Source: a gamma proteobacterium symbiont of Stewartia floridana (lineage in GTDB: Bacteria; Pseudomonadota; Gammaproteobacteria; Chromatiales; Chromatiaceae). Taken from it: a DNA stretch of 64,000 nucleotides. Both the position numbers and the translations under genes were made by a program. Positions within the stretch are counted from its first letter, which is position 1. The number at the start of each line of letters is the position of its first letter. The notes under the pieces were generated by a model. It was not told the DNA's origin, made no database searches, and saw only the letters and a program-made list of their open reading frames with translations. The stretch lies in assembly GCA_003676145.1 (NCBI GenBank), contig NAUB01000019.1:186001-250000 (forward strand), given 5' to 3'. Shown in pieces: positions 9,310 to 17,625 of this stretch.

Positions 9310-9658
9310 TCCGGCTTCTCTCGATAATCACACCCACATCCCGGGCCATGCTCACGGCACCGATCTTGTTCAGGGTCAACCTCACCCAAGGCACATTGAA
9401 TTCGTGGAGCACAATGTCGGCACAACGCTCCGCCAGTGTCTCGACCAGTTGGAACTTACTCTCCCGTACAAACGAGACCAGACGTTTGCTGACCGCTTTG
9501 TAATCCAACGCATCCTCGATGGCATCCGACGCCGCCGCCTTTTTGATATCGGCTCCCATCTCCAGGTCAAATACCACCGTCTGGGTGATCTCCCGCTCCC
9601 AGTCGTAAATACCGATGACAGTTTCAATGCGAAGATCACGAATGAAAACGATATCCAT
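9302..9658 (-). CDS. folB: Dihydroneopterin aldolase
   Basis: FolB cleaves 7,8-dihydroneopterin to 6-hydroxymethyl-7,8-dihydropterin and glycolaldehyde, supplying FolK encoded next to it. I use the ATG at 9658 (MDIVFIRDLRIETVIGIYDW), where family homology begins, giving 118 residues, the usual length. A longer in-frame extension upstream has no family resemblance. The catalytic Lys region (LNKIGAV) is present near the C-terminus. The gene is divergent from plsY, with 104 bases between starts. Confidence 0.94.
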   Translation of the reverse strand: MDIVFIRDLRIETVIGIYDWEREITQTVVFDLEMGADIKKAAASDAIEDALDYKAVSKRLVSFVRESKFQLVETLAERCADIVLHEFNVPWVRLTLNKIGAVSMARDVGVIIERSRSD

Positions 9659-9762
9659 AACTCGACAACCACACTTTTGAAAAAGAGTCATAGTAGATGA
9701 GTATTGATCAAGAACAAACCCCCGGCTTGACCTGACCCGCTGCCAGAGGTTCCAATGCACCC

Positions 9763-10359
9763 ATGATTATCCACTCTTCTATCGTTGTTATCGCCTATCT
9801 GCTCGGTTCGATCTCCAGTGCCATCATCGTTTGTCGCCTGATGGGTCTGCCCGATCCCCGCAGCCAGGGTTCAAATAATCCAGGGGCCACCAATGTGTTG
9901 CGAATCGGTGGCAAAAAGGCAGCAGCCATCACCCTCTTCGGGGATATGGTCAAGGGATTGATCCCGATGCTGATTGCCCATCTGTTCGACGCACCACCAC
10001 TCTATCTCGCACTGACCGGTTTGGCTGCATTTCTCGGCCACCTCTACCCGGTGTTTTTCAGCTTCAAAGGGGGAAAGGGGGTCGCCACCGCCCTCGGTGT
10101 CCAGTTTGGACTCCACTGGGGGGTTGGCCTGGCGGTTGCGCTGGTCTGGCTGTTTACCGCCAAGGTGGTCAATATCTCCTCCCTGTCCGCCCTGATCTCG
10201 ATGGCATTGGCACCAATTATCGTATGGTTGATCTGGCCTGCTCCAGAGCTGATAGTGATGCAGATCGTCATCAGCGCCATCCTGTTCTGGCGCCACCGTT
10301 CCAACATAACCAATCTTATCTCCGGTGCCGAAGATAAGATCAGCGAGAGTGAAAACTAA
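9763..10359 (+). CDS. plsY: Acyl-phosphate:glycerol-3-phosphate acyltransferase PlsY
   Basis: PlsY is an inner-membrane enzyme that acylates glycerol 3-phosphate with acyl-phosphate, the first step of phospholipid synthesis. The 198-residue protein is very hydrophobic with about five membrane segments. It has the three family motifs: LLGSISSAIIVCRLMGLPDP, GSNNPGATNVLRIGGKKAA and FKGGKGVAT. It is divergent from folB, as in many gammaproteobacteria, and its stop overlaps the start of the next gene by one base (TAATG). Confidence 0.96.
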   Translation: MIIHSSIVVIAYLLGSISSAIIVCRLMGLPDPRSQGSNNPGATNVLRIGGKKAAAITLFGDMVKGLIPMLIAHLFDAPPLYLALTGLAAFLGHLYPVFFSFKGGKGVATALGVQFGLHWGVGLAVALVWLFTAKVVNISSLSALISMALAPIIVWLIWPAPELIVMQIVISAILFWRHRSNITNLISGAEDKISESEN

Positions 10360-11327
10360 TGCCGAATCCGCGCACCCTGGAATACGCCCATCAGATCACC
10401 TGCATCGATACCTTCTATCAGCGCCAGGGTCTGGCTGCCTGCTATCTGCTCGAATCCGAGGGGGAAGCGGCCTTCATCGATACCGGCACCAGCAACAGTG
10501 TGCCGCAACTGATGGCGGTGCTGGAACAGAAAGGCATAGCCCCTTCACAGGTCCGCTATGTGATCCCCACCCATGTCCATCTGGACCATGCCGGGGGAGC
10601 GGGCAATCTGATGAGCCAACTGCCAAATGCCTCTCTGGTGATCCACCCGTATGGCGCCAAGCACCTGATCGACCCCTCGAAGTTGATCGCCGGCGCGACA
10701 GCCGTCTACGGCGAGGATGAGTTTGAAAGGCAGTTCGGTCAATTGATCCCGATCCCGGAGGAGCGGGTTATCCTGGCGCCGGACGGTTTTCGTTGCCAGT
10801 TCGGCAATCGGGAGCTGCTCTGTCTCGACACCCCGGGACATGCGCGTCACCACATCTGCATCTTTGATCAACAGAGCCGCGGCCTGTTTACCGGTGACAC
10901 CTTCGGCCTCTCCTATCCTGAACTCAGTGGCACGCAGGGTCCCTTTATCATACCCACCACCACACCGATCCAACTCGATCCGGACGCCTGGTATGAGACC
11001 CTGGACCGACTGATGGAGCTGAAACCTGAAAAACTCTACCTCACCCACTTCGGCGAAGTCAGTGAACCGGAAAAACTGGTCGGACAACTGCGCCAGCATC
11101 TGCAGGAGTTCACCGCCATCGCCCTGGCAGCGCAGGCGCAACCGGGCGAGCCAAGGAAGAGTGAAATGGAGAGCGCGCTACAGAAGTGGTTGCTGCAGAA
11201 GCTGCAACAGAATGGCAACACCCTGGCAGCCGAGGAGAGCCTGCAGCTGATGGCCATGGATCTGGACCTGGACGCCCAGGGTATGGAGGTCTGGCTGGCA
11301 CGCCGTGAAGAGGCTGCTGCTGGATAG
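10359..11327 (+). CDS. Metallo-beta-lactamase fold hydrolase
   Basis: The 322-residue protein has the metallo-beta-lactamase fold. It shows the HxHxDH metal site at residues 72-77 (THVHLDHAGG), a second metal histidine in DTPGHARHH, and the bridging Asp in FTGDTFGLSYPEL. The C-terminal 80 residues form a helical extension that may bind the substrate. The physiological substrate cannot be told from the sequence. It overlaps the plsY stop by one base and is probably cotranscribed with it. Confidence 0.85.
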   Translation: MPNPRTLEYAHQITCIDTFYQRQGLAACYLLESEGEAAFIDTGTSNSVPQLMAVLEQKGIAPSQVRYVIPTHVHLDHAGGAGNLMSQLPNASLVIHPYGAKHLIDPSKLIAGATAVYGEDEFERQFGQLIPIPEERVILAPDGFRCQFGNRELLCLDTPGHARHHICIFDQQSRGLFTGDTFGLSYPELSGTQGPFIIPTTTPIQLDPDAWYETLDRLMELKPEKLYLTHFGEVSEPEKLVGQLRQHLQEFTAIALAAQAQPGEPRKSEMESALQKWLLQKLQQNGNTLAAEESLQLMAMDLDLDAQGMEVWLARREEAAAG

Positions 11328-11404
11328 TTTTATATAAGTCCGCAAATGAACGCCAATAAACGCTAATGGTTTTGCTGATGCTGATATCTTGGCGGCGTTG
11401 AATC

Positions 11405-11534
11405 AAGCCGCAAATGGACGCTAATCACCGCTAATGGCCGCAAAATGATCACAGCATGTTGCTGTATAGGCCAACCCCAAACACTATTACAATTTGCGAC
11501 TCTTATTTGCGTTCATTAGCGTTCATTTGCGGAC
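11405..11534. repeat. Imperfect palindromic element, family A copy 2
   Basis: The left arm (from about 11408, CCGCAAATGGACGCTAATCA) and right arm (about 11505-11533, TTGCGTTCATTAGCGTTCAT) are imperfect reverse complements. The loop contains ATGATCACAG and CCAACCCCAAACAC, which recur in the copy at 11963, so the whole element, not only the arms, is repeated. Confidence 0.8.
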
Positions 11535-11606
11535 TAAAACAAACCAAACCTCCACAACCTCCCAAGCCAGAATCCACCACCCAGCTTAATCCCGTCCCGG
11601 CACGAG

Positions 11607-11800
11607 CGAGAAGCGCAGGCAAAAACCGATCAGCGGGCCTGACTGTTTGAGCGCAGCGAGTTTCAGGCGCGCCGGTTTTTGCCGAGCATCGCAGCGGACC
11701 CGGAGGGGCGTGACGGCCGGGCGCCCTTTCTTTTGGTTACTTTACTTTTGGCGCAAAAGAAAAGTGACTCGCCCAGGAGGGCGAAACAGGGAGTTACAGG
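11607..11800. repeat. Long intergenic repeat, family C
   Basis: This segment contains two internal inverted repeats: GGCAAAAACCG (11618-11628) with CGGTTTTTGCC (11673-11683), and a second near 11728-11764 around TTTCTTTTGG and CAAAAGAAAAG. Similar CTTTCTTTTGGTTACTTT sequences are widespread intergenic repeats in gammaproteobacteria, from general knowledge. Shortened versions of its left end (AATCCCGTCCCG) lie inside the tandem duplication at 8.3-8.8 kb. Confidence 0.65.
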
Positions 11801-11843
11801 CCAGGGAATGATAGCGAGCGGCAGAAGTGTATAACAATTCAGG

Positions 11844-11890
11844 GCGTAGGGTGGGGCCATGCCCCACCAAGTACCCTTTGATTAAACACA
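11844..11890. repeat. Short palindromic repeat, family B copy 4
   Basis: GTAGGGTGGGGCCATGCCCC forms a hairpin (8-bp arms, 3-base loop) followed by the tail CCTTTGATTAAACACA. It is in the opposite orientation to the copies at 8491 and 8724. Confidence 0.8.
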
Positions 11891-11962
11891 GTGAATCGCC
11901 TTGGCACTTAGTAAGCCACCATCCGTCTTACATACGGATGGTCAGGTTAAAAATCAGGCTAA

Positions 11963-12080
11963 GCACCGCCAAACGTCGCAAAATGATCACAGGGAATGTT
12001 CGAGTTTGAGGCCAATCCAACCCCAAACACGATTACATTTTGCGAATCTTATTTGCGTTCATTAGCGTTCAATTGCGGAC
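11963..12080. repeat. Imperfect palindromic element, family A copy 3
   Basis: The loop and right arm (TTTGCGTTCATTAGCGTTCA region, to about 12080) match copy 2 closely. The left arm is eroded to CACCGCCAAACGTCGCAAAA. It ends about ten bases from the stop codon of the antitoxin-like gene. Confidence 0.75.
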
Positions 12081-12089
12081 CAAAAAGAA

Positions 12090-12509
12090 TCAACTGGGCG
12101 TAGAACCACTCTGCTCCCAGGCGAAAGTGCAATCCAGCCTGGAGAGCACATAGACCATCCCCTGCTCCCCATCCCCCATCATCATCGACAGAGGCGAACG
12201 CTGATTGAACAGGTGGTTGCGCTGACGCAACCAGCGCTTGCCCATACTCGGATTGGTTGGATAGGTGGTACGCAGCGCATCATTGATTCTCACCAGATAG
12301 TTGATCCGATTCATTATTTCCGGACTCTCGGGAAAGGCCTTGTTATGCCGGTACTGGGCCATTTGGCGTGCCTTGCCGTTGATATCCAGGAGCGACATCA
12401 TCTCATCACTCTGCAGTCCCCAGTTATCGAACAGATTCATGACTCCCCGGGTCATTTCAAGACGGTCATCCATTGAAACAGTGCTACTTTGTTGTGCGAT
12501 TTCACTCAT
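12090..12509 (-). CDS. MbcA/ParS/Xre antitoxin-like (DUF2384) domain protein
   Basis: The 139-residue protein resembles the toxin-binding domain of Xre/MbcA/ParS antitoxins. The pattern is a helical segment RGVMNLFDNWGLQSDEMMSL, a middle region ending in INYLVRINDALRTTYP, and a C-terminal stretch with NHLFNQRSPLSMMMGDGEQG. In that family the C-terminal domain binds a RES-domain NAD-degrading toxin. No RES toxin gene is adjacent here: downstream are repeats and upstream is a 146-residue protein with no RES features. It could be an orphan or have a regulatory role. Confidence 0.65.
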   Translation of the reverse strand: MSEIAQQSSTVSMDDRLEMTRGVMNLFDNWGLQSDEMMSLLDINGKARQMAQYRHNKAFPESPEIMNRINYLVRINDALRTTYPTNPSMGKRWLRQRNHLFNQRSPLSMMMGDGEQGMVYVLSRLDCTFAWEQSGSTPS

Positions 12510-12605
12510 GTCTGCTATTTCCTACTGTTTAACTTGGTTTTTCTGAGTCTAACACGATTAACCCAGTTAAAACCCAAAGGAAACCATGGTAATTCAGCGT
12601 AACGA

Positions 12606-13046
12606 TCAAGCCTCCCCTTTCCATAACGCTTGCCACCAGCGCTTGCGGTTGTTGGGCATCGCCACCGCCGGCAGATCGACCGGCCGGATCTTACTCAACA
12701 CCCAGCCAGGCAGGGGTGGATTGTCACTGTAGCCACAGGAGACGCCCAGGTTGTTCGGATCATAGATCTTGATGAATGACGGCTGCTGCAGATCATCCGC
12801 ATAGACGATGCCGCAGTACTCCTCATCATGCTCCCGCCGCAACAACTCGTCGACGCTTTCAATGAATGTCAGCATCCTCGGTTCATCAGAGGGAACCTCG
12901 GGTGGCGGTTCGCCTACCGCATAGACATACCACCCCCCGGCGGCATCCGCTCTCAATACCTGCCACAGCGCATCCAGTTGATGCCAGCGCAAGGCGGAAG
13001 TGAAACTGCCTTTGAAGGCCTTTAAGAAATTATCCTGTTCGTTCAT
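12606..13046 (-). CDS. Conserved-looking hypothetical protein, 146 residues
   Basis: I do not recognise this protein. It starts MNEQDNFLKAF at 13046; an in-frame upstream extension to 13271 overlaps the purC promoter region and the divergent start, so the shorter form is preferred. The sequence is soluble, acidic in the middle (DELLRREHDEEYCG), and ends with a basic, tryptophan-rich tail (NRKRWWQALWKGEA). No signal peptide or membrane helix is evident. It lies 96 bases upstream of the antitoxin-domain gene in the same direction and diverges from purC. Confidence 0.7.
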   Translation of the reverse strand: MNEQDNFLKAFKGSFTSALRWHQLDALWQVLRADAAGGWYVYAVGEPPPEVPSDEPRMLTFIESVDELLRREHDEEYCGIVYADDLQQPSFIKIYDPNNLGVSCGYSDNPPLPGWVLSKIRPVDLPAVAMPNNRKRWWQALWKGEA

Positions 13047-13149
13047 CACCACACCACAAAGAGAATGGAAACTCCGCATCAACGCGGAGCATGGATCAGG
13101 TGCCTCACCCATGGTGAGAGCTGCACCGGTATCAGACGCGACACAAGCA

Positions 13150-13178
13150 TGAGTTTCCTGTCCGATCATGGGTATAAT
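13150..13178 (+). promoter_or_regulatory. Probable purC promoter
   Basis: A perfect -10 hexamer TATAAT lies at 13173-13178, about 30 bases before the purC start, giving a very short leader. The -35 position, 17 bases upstream (TGAGTT), is a poor match, so an activator or imprecise spacing is possible. Confidence 0.5.
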
Positions 13179-13206
13179 GGCCCTTTGCCTCTGCCGGTTA
13201 CAACCC

Positions 13207-14100
13207 ATGATGACTGATAGCCATACCCTTTTCGAATCAAATCTGGACCTGAAGTTGCTCAATCGGGGCAAAGTCCGTGATATCTATGAGGTGGATGATC
13301 AGCATCTGTTGATCGTCACCAGTGACCGTCTTTCAGCATTCGATGTGGTTCTGCCACAACCCATTCCCGGCAAAGGCGAGGTGCTCACCCGTGTGGCTAA
13401 CTTCTGGTTCAAGCGAACCGAGCCATTGATTCCAAACCATCTGGCGAAACTGCAGCTTTCCGAGATCCTGACAAACCCGGATCAGCGCAACAGTCTGGGT
13501 GACAGATACATGATCGTACGCAAGCTCAAGCCACTGCCGATCGAAGCGATCGTACGGGGGTACCTGATCGGCTCGGGCTGGAAGGATTACCAGCACAACC
13601 AGTCGGTCTGCGGTATCCCGCTGCCCGCCAATCTGCAGCAAGCGGACCGTCTGCCCGAAGCCATCTTCACCCCATCCACAAAAGCGGATGTGGGGGATCA
13701 CGATGAAAACATCGATTTCAGCCAGACTGAAAATCTGCTTGGCCGTGAACTGGCGGCACAAGTGAAGCAGATCAGCCTGAGCATCTATAACCAGGCGGCC
13801 GACTATGCCTTGAGTAGAGGCATCATCATTGCCGATACCAAGTTTGAATTCGGTCTGGATGATGCCGGACAGCTGCATTTGATCGATGAGGCCCTGACAC
13901 CGGATTCATCCAGATTCTGGCCGGCGGACAGCTATCGTCCCGGCACCAGTCCGGTCAGCTTCGATAAACAGTTTGTCAGAGACTACCTGGAAACCCTGGA
14001 TTGGGATAAGACCCCGCCAGGCCCTGAGCTGCCCCAGGAGGTTATCGATAAAACGGCTGAGAAGTATCGTGAGGCTGAAAGACGCCTGACCGGTAAATAG
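13207..14100 (+). CDS. purC: SAICAR synthetase (phosphoribosylaminoimidazole-succinocarboxamide synthase)
   Basis: PurC condenses CAIR with aspartate in purine synthesis. The product of about 297 residues has the N-terminal signature GKVRDIYEVDDQHLLIVTSD, the catalytic/ATP region (PIEAIVRGYLIGSGWKDY) and LIDEALTPDSSRFWP. This is the longer form of the enzyme (about 300 residues), unlike the form of about 240 residues in E. coli. Two consecutive ATGs at 13207 and 13210 are both possible starts; an upstream in-frame ATG overlaps the -10 element and is rejected. Confidence 0.95.
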   Translation: MMTDSHTLFESNLDLKLLNRGKVRDIYEVDDQHLLIVTSDRLSAFDVVLPQPIPGKGEVLTRVANFWFKRTEPLIPNHLAKLQLSEILTNPDQRNSLGDRYMIVRKLKPLPIEAIVRGYLIGSGWKDYQHNQSVCGIPLPANLQQADRLPEAIFTPSTKADVGDHDENIDFSQTENLLGRELAAQVKQISLSIYNQAADYALSRGIIIADTKFEFGLDDAGQLHLIDEALTPDSSRFWPADSYRPGTSPVSFDKQFVRDYLETLDWDKTPPGPELPQEVIDKTAEKYREAERRLTGK

Positions 14101-14596
14101 ATCGGAATCGAGTCCTGATTCGCCCGGCAGTCGGCAGGCTTGAACAGCCGGTTGATATCAATCCCAGCTGCTCGTAATACGAACTGCCAGAACCAGCATA
14201 AGATGGCACAGGTTTGGCAAACGGCAAACAACCTCGTAACCCTGCAAAGGGGTTATCTTGCCGAAGAGTTGAGACTCATCAATCAAACACCGCGCTTTAA
14301 GAATGCAATTCGTATTTTGGATCTATAATTTGAGCTAAGATATGGGCTTTTAACCGGGAGTACTCTGAGCAGGTTCAGAGTGAATTGCTGCAGCTAGATG
14401 AAGCGACTCAGTTTTGACATGCCGTACTGCATTGACCACAGCGATTCGTTGATCAACTTCATACCATCTCATATCAGCTCAGTCGCACATTGTGCTACTG
14501 ATGCCGGTCGAAAGATGATCGACCAGGGCAGATAGAAAACCTCACACGAAAATAATATTGGGCAAGACCGATTTGAGCTTATACACTTCTGAGGAT
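14101..14596. other. Non-coding region between purC and the glutaredoxin gene
   Basis: No supported gene was seen in about 500 bases. A small hairpin (ACTCTGA...TCAGAGT, about 14360-14380) and a -10-like TATAAT (14324-14329) suggest that transcription of the downstream gene could begin far upstream, leaving a leader of about 260 bases. A 62-codon frame at 14140-14328 has no ribosome-binding site or recognisable features. Confidence 0.4.
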
Positions 14597-14860
14597 ATGA
14601 CAAAACAGAATAACAAAGCAGCCCGGGTAGTGATCTACACTACGTTGAGGTGCCCCCATTGTCTCCACTTAAAGCGTTGGCTGAAACGAAACAACGTACC
14701 CTTTCTTGACTTCAACGTTGCCAAACCTGGCAAGATCCAGAAAAAGTTTTTTGAAATCGGTGGTAAAAGCGTACCGCTGATCCTGGTCGGCGATGAAAAA
14801 TTTGAAGGATTCAATCCCAACCGACTGAAAAAGGCACTGGAACTCGAAGGCCTGATGTAG
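14597..14860 (+). CDS. Glutaredoxin family protein
   Basis: This 87-residue protein has the glutaredoxin fold pattern. It has an N-terminal beta strand (RVVIYTTLR), a CPHC redox motif at Cys19-Cys22, a cis-proline segment (GGKSVPLILVGDEKFEGF) and a final helix. The active site is CPHC rather than the CPYC of classical glutaredoxins. The start at 14597 is chosen for its ribosome-binding sequence (TGAGGAT) and for protein length; a start 13 codons upstream is possible but lacks one. A hairpin terminator follows closely. The reduction partner is not known. Confidence 0.85.
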   Translation: MTKQNNKAARVVIYTTLRCPHCLHLKRWLKRNNVPFLDFNVAKPGKIQKKFFEIGGKSVPLILVGDEKFEGFNPNRLKKALELEGLM

Positions 14861-14903
14861 ACCGCACCGCCAGGGAATCTCCTGGTTATGCTTGCGGCAA
14901 AAA

Positions 14904-14929
14904 ATAAAGGGGCCGAATGGCCCCTTTAT
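14904..14929. terminator. Bidirectional intrinsic terminator between glutaredoxin gene and fba
   Basis: ATAAAGGGGCC-GAAT-GGCCCCTTTAT is a perfect 11-bp stem with a GAAT tetraloop, flanked by A-rich and T-rich arms so that both strands end in U-rich RNA. It sits between two convergent genes and can serve both. Confidence 0.85.
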
Positions 14930-14963
14930 CGTGCACCGAATTAACGGCTAACCGATACGAAGA

Positions 14964-16028
14964 TCAGTTGATTTTCGGATCGAGCTCACCACTTTCATAG
15001 CGTACCTGCATGTTCTCGAGAGAGATCGGAGAGATCTTCTCCGCCATCCCGGCAGAACCGAAGGCTTCATAACGATCCTTACAGATATCCGACATGGCCT
15101 TGGTGGCCTCTTTCAGGAATTTGCGTGGATCGAAGTTGGACTTGTTGTCATTCAGGTGCTTACGAATGGAGCCGGTAGAAGCCATACGCAGATCGGTATC
15201 GATGTTGACCTTACGCACACCATGCTTGATACCTTCAACGATCTCTTCAACAGGCACACCATAGGTCTCACCCATATCACCACCATACTCATTGATGATG
15301 GCCAGCCAGTCCTGTGGTACAGAAGAGGAGCCATGCATAACCAGATGAGTATCCGGAATACGTGCGTGGATCTCTTTGACCCGATCGATGGCCAGGATAT
15401 CCCCTGTCGGCGGACGGGTGAACTTATAGGCACCGTGGGAAGTACCGATTGCGATTGCCAGGGCATCAACACCGGTCTTCTTGACGAAATCCGCCGCTTC
15501 ATCCGGGTCGGTCAGCAGCTGGCTGTGGTCCAGGGTACCTTCAGCACCGATACCATCCTCTTCACCGGCCTGACCGGTTTCAAGGGAACCCAGACAACCC
15601 AGCTCACCCTCAACGGAAACACCACCGGCATGAGCAATCTCGACGACCTTGGCGGTGGTATCCACATTGTATTCGTAGCTGGAAGGGGTCTTACCGTCGG
15701 TCATCAAAGAGCCGTCCATCATCACCGATGAGAAGCCTGACTGAATCGAACGCAGGCAGACGGATGGTGAAGTACCGTGATCCTGATGCATACAAACCGG
15801 AATGTGAGGATACATCTCGGTTGCAGCAATGATCAGATGACGCAGAAAGGGTTCACCTGCGTATGACCGGGCACCTGCAGATCCTTGCAGAATGACCGGG
15901 CTGTTGACGGCATCCGCTGCCTGCATGATGGCATGCACCTGCTCCATGTTGTTAACATTGAACGCAGGCAGACCATAACCGTGCTCCGCGGCATGGTCGA
16001 GAAGTTGGCGCAGGGAAATCAGAGCCAT
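14964..16028 (-). CDS. fba: Fructose-bisphosphate aldolase, class II, Calvin-cycle subtype
   Basis: The enzyme interconverts fructose 1,6-bisphosphate with dihydroxyacetone phosphate and glyceraldehyde 3-phosphate; related enzymes also use sedoheptulose 1,7-bisphosphate. The 354-residue protein has the class II zinc-site motif CMHQDHGTS, the glutamate segment [12 protein letters not shown], and [13 protein letters not shown]. The overall sequence ([20 protein letters not shown]) matches the CbbA-like subtype found in autotrophic proteobacteria. It is the last gene of the tkt-gapA-pgk-pyk-fba block, 65 bases after pyk, and ends in a strong terminator. Confidence 0.95.
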   Translation of the reverse strand: MALISLRQLLDHAAEHGYGLPAFNVNNMEQVHAIMQAADAVNSPVILQGSAGARSYAGEPFLRHLIIAATEMYPHIPVCMHQDHGTSPSVCLRSIQSGFSSVMMDGSLMTDGKTPSSYEYNVDTTAKVVEIAHAGGVSVEGELGCLGSLETGQAGEEDGIGAEGTLDHSQLLTDPDEAADFVKKTGVDALAIAIGTSHGAYKFTRPPTGDILAIDRVKEIHARIPDTHLVMHGSSSVPQDWLAIINEYGGDMGETYGVPVEEIVEGIKHGVRKVNIDTDLRMASTGSIRKHLNDNKSNFDPRKFLKEATKAMSDICKDRYEAFGSAGMAEKISPISLENMQVRYESGELDPKIN

Positions 16029-16093
16029 GATAGCCTCCTTGGTTTGTGTTTATAGTCTCGTTACAACTTAATCACCACCCACTGGTGGTGACT

Positions 16094-17548
16094 TCAATCT
16101 TTATTTTTGTCGGCCAGCACATGCTCGCCGACGCGCATTACTTTCATGATGTTGGTTTGGCCTTCCACACCGGAGCGGTCGCCCTTGGTAATGATCACCA
16201 GATCATTCTCTCTGACCTCTCCACGGCGCAGCAACTCGTCGATGACCTCTTCATTGACCTGGGCAATGTCGGTGCTGGCCACATCGAAACTGACCGGATA
16301 GACACCGCGATAGAGTGTCACTTTTCGTCGTGTGCGTACATGCCGGGTCAACGCATAGATCGGAATGTCGGAACTGATCCTCGACATCCATTTCACCGTC
16401 GAGCCGGATTCGGTCAGTGCGGCAATCGCTTTCACCCCAAGGTGATTGGCGGTATACATGGTGGACATGGCGATGGCCTCATCCACCCGACCGAAGACGC
16501 TGTCGAGTCTGTGGCTGGAACGCCGCGCAAGCTGATGCTTTTCGGCTTCGGCGCAAACCCGATCCATCGCTTTGACAACCTTGTGCGGATATTTGCCTAC
16601 TGAGGTTTCAGCCGAGAGCATCACCGCATCTGTGCCATCCATAACGGCATTCGCAACATCAAACACCTCAGCACGGGTAGGGATCGGATTCTCGATCATC
16701 GACTGCATCATCTGTGTCGCCGTGATCACCACCGAGTTCATCCCCCGGGCCTTTTTGATCATCTCTTTCTGCACAGCAGGAAGTTCCGCATCACCGATCT
16801 CAACGCCCAGGTCACCACGTGCCACCATGATGACATCGGAAGCCTGGATGATCTCTTCAATACAGTCCAACGCCTCTGCGCGCTCGACCTTGGCTACGAT
16901 ACCACCTTGGCCACCCGCTTCCTCCAGAAGGCGACGCGCCTCCTTGACGTCATCCGCATTACGCACGAAAGAGACGGCGAGATAGTCCACGTCGATCTCG
17001 GCCGCAAACAGTATATCGGCCCGATCCTTGTCTGTCAGTGCAGGCGCGGAAAGTCCACCGCCTTGCTTGTTGATCCCTTTATTGTTGGAGAGCTTGCCAC
17101 CGACCACGACTTTGCAGTGAACCTCTTGCCCGGTAACCTCTGACACCCACAGTTCAACTGCCCCGTCATCGAGCAACAGGGTGTCGCCACGGGAGACATC
17201 ACCAATCAGTTCCGGGTAGGTCAGGCCCACTCGTTCGTCATCACCCGCATCCAGTGGCAGTGCTGCATCGAGGATGAACAGGCCGTTCTCTTCCAGTTCG
17301 GTATAGCCGTTCTTGAACTTGCCGATGCGGATTTTCGGCCCCTGAAGATCCGCTAAAACACCGATTTGACGACCACAGGCACGGGCCCGGTTACGAATCC
17401 GTTCAGCACGTTCTCTTTGCGAGTCGTGAGCATCGTGTGAAAGGTTGAGGCGAACGATATCCACCCCAGCGTGTATAAGCTTGTCGAGAACCTTTGGGTC
17501 ATCCGTTGCCGGTCCCAGGGTTGCTACAATTTTGGTTCTTCTTGGCAT
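16094..17548 (-). CDS. pyk: Pyruvate kinase
   Basis: Pyruvate kinase converts phosphoenolpyruvate and ADP to pyruvate and ATP. The 484-residue protein starts MPRRTKIVATLGPA and contains VDIVRLNLSHDAH, the catalytic lysine region GGIVAKVERAEAL, and MVARGDLGVEIG. The start at 17548 is used because family homology begins there and a GGATAGG sequence precedes it. An extension to 17641 would overlap the end of pgk. It lies between pgk (77 bases upstream) and fba, so it is probably part of one transcript. Confidence 0.95.
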   Translation of the reverse strand: MPRRTKIVATLGPATDDPKVLDKLIHAGVDIVRLNLSHDAHDSQRERAERIRNRARACGRQIGVLADLQGPKIRIGKFKNGYTELEENGLFILDAALPLDAGDDERVGLTYPELIGDVSRGDTLLLDDGAVELWVSEVTGQEVHCKVVVGGKLSNNKGINKQGGGLSAPALTDKDRADILFAAEIDVDYLAVSFVRNADDVKEARRLLEEAGGQGGIVAKVERAEALDCIEEIIQASDVIMVARGDLGVEIGDAELPAVQKEMIKKARGMNSVVITATQMMQSMIENPIPTRAEVFDVANAVMDGTDAVMLSAETSVGKYPHKVVKAMDRVCAEAEKHQLARRSSHRLDSVFGRVDEAIAMSTMYTANHLGVKAIAALTESGSTVKWMSRISSDIPIYALTRHVRTRRKVTLYRGVYPVSFDVASTDIAQVNEEVIDELLRRGEVRENDLVIITKGDRSGVEGQTNIMKVMRVGEHVLADKNKD

Positions 17549-17625
17549 ACCTATCCAATTACATGCTTGCTGCACGTTGTCTTGGGCCGGACCCCTGTCC
17601 GGCCGCTGGTCAGTCGACATCCTTA

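Larger units (their letters stand above)
11328..12089. other. Gene-free repeat mosaic
   Basis: The 760 bases between the metallo-hydrolase and the convergent antitoxin-like gene contain no credible gene. They hold a truncated family A arm (about 11338-11372), a full family A palindrome, a longer family C repeat, a family B hairpin and a second family A element. A 65-codon minus-strand frame at 11663-11860 lies entirely inside family C and is not considered a gene. Confidence 0.75.

Noticed and set aside
11663-11860. 65-codon minus-strand frame beginning MAPPYALNCYTLL
   Set aside because: It lies within the family C and B repeats and is of a kind often wrongly annotated in such repeats.
14140-14328. 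62-codon frame after purC
   Set aside because: No ribosome-binding site, no family resemblance, and unlike the codon use of neighbouring genes.
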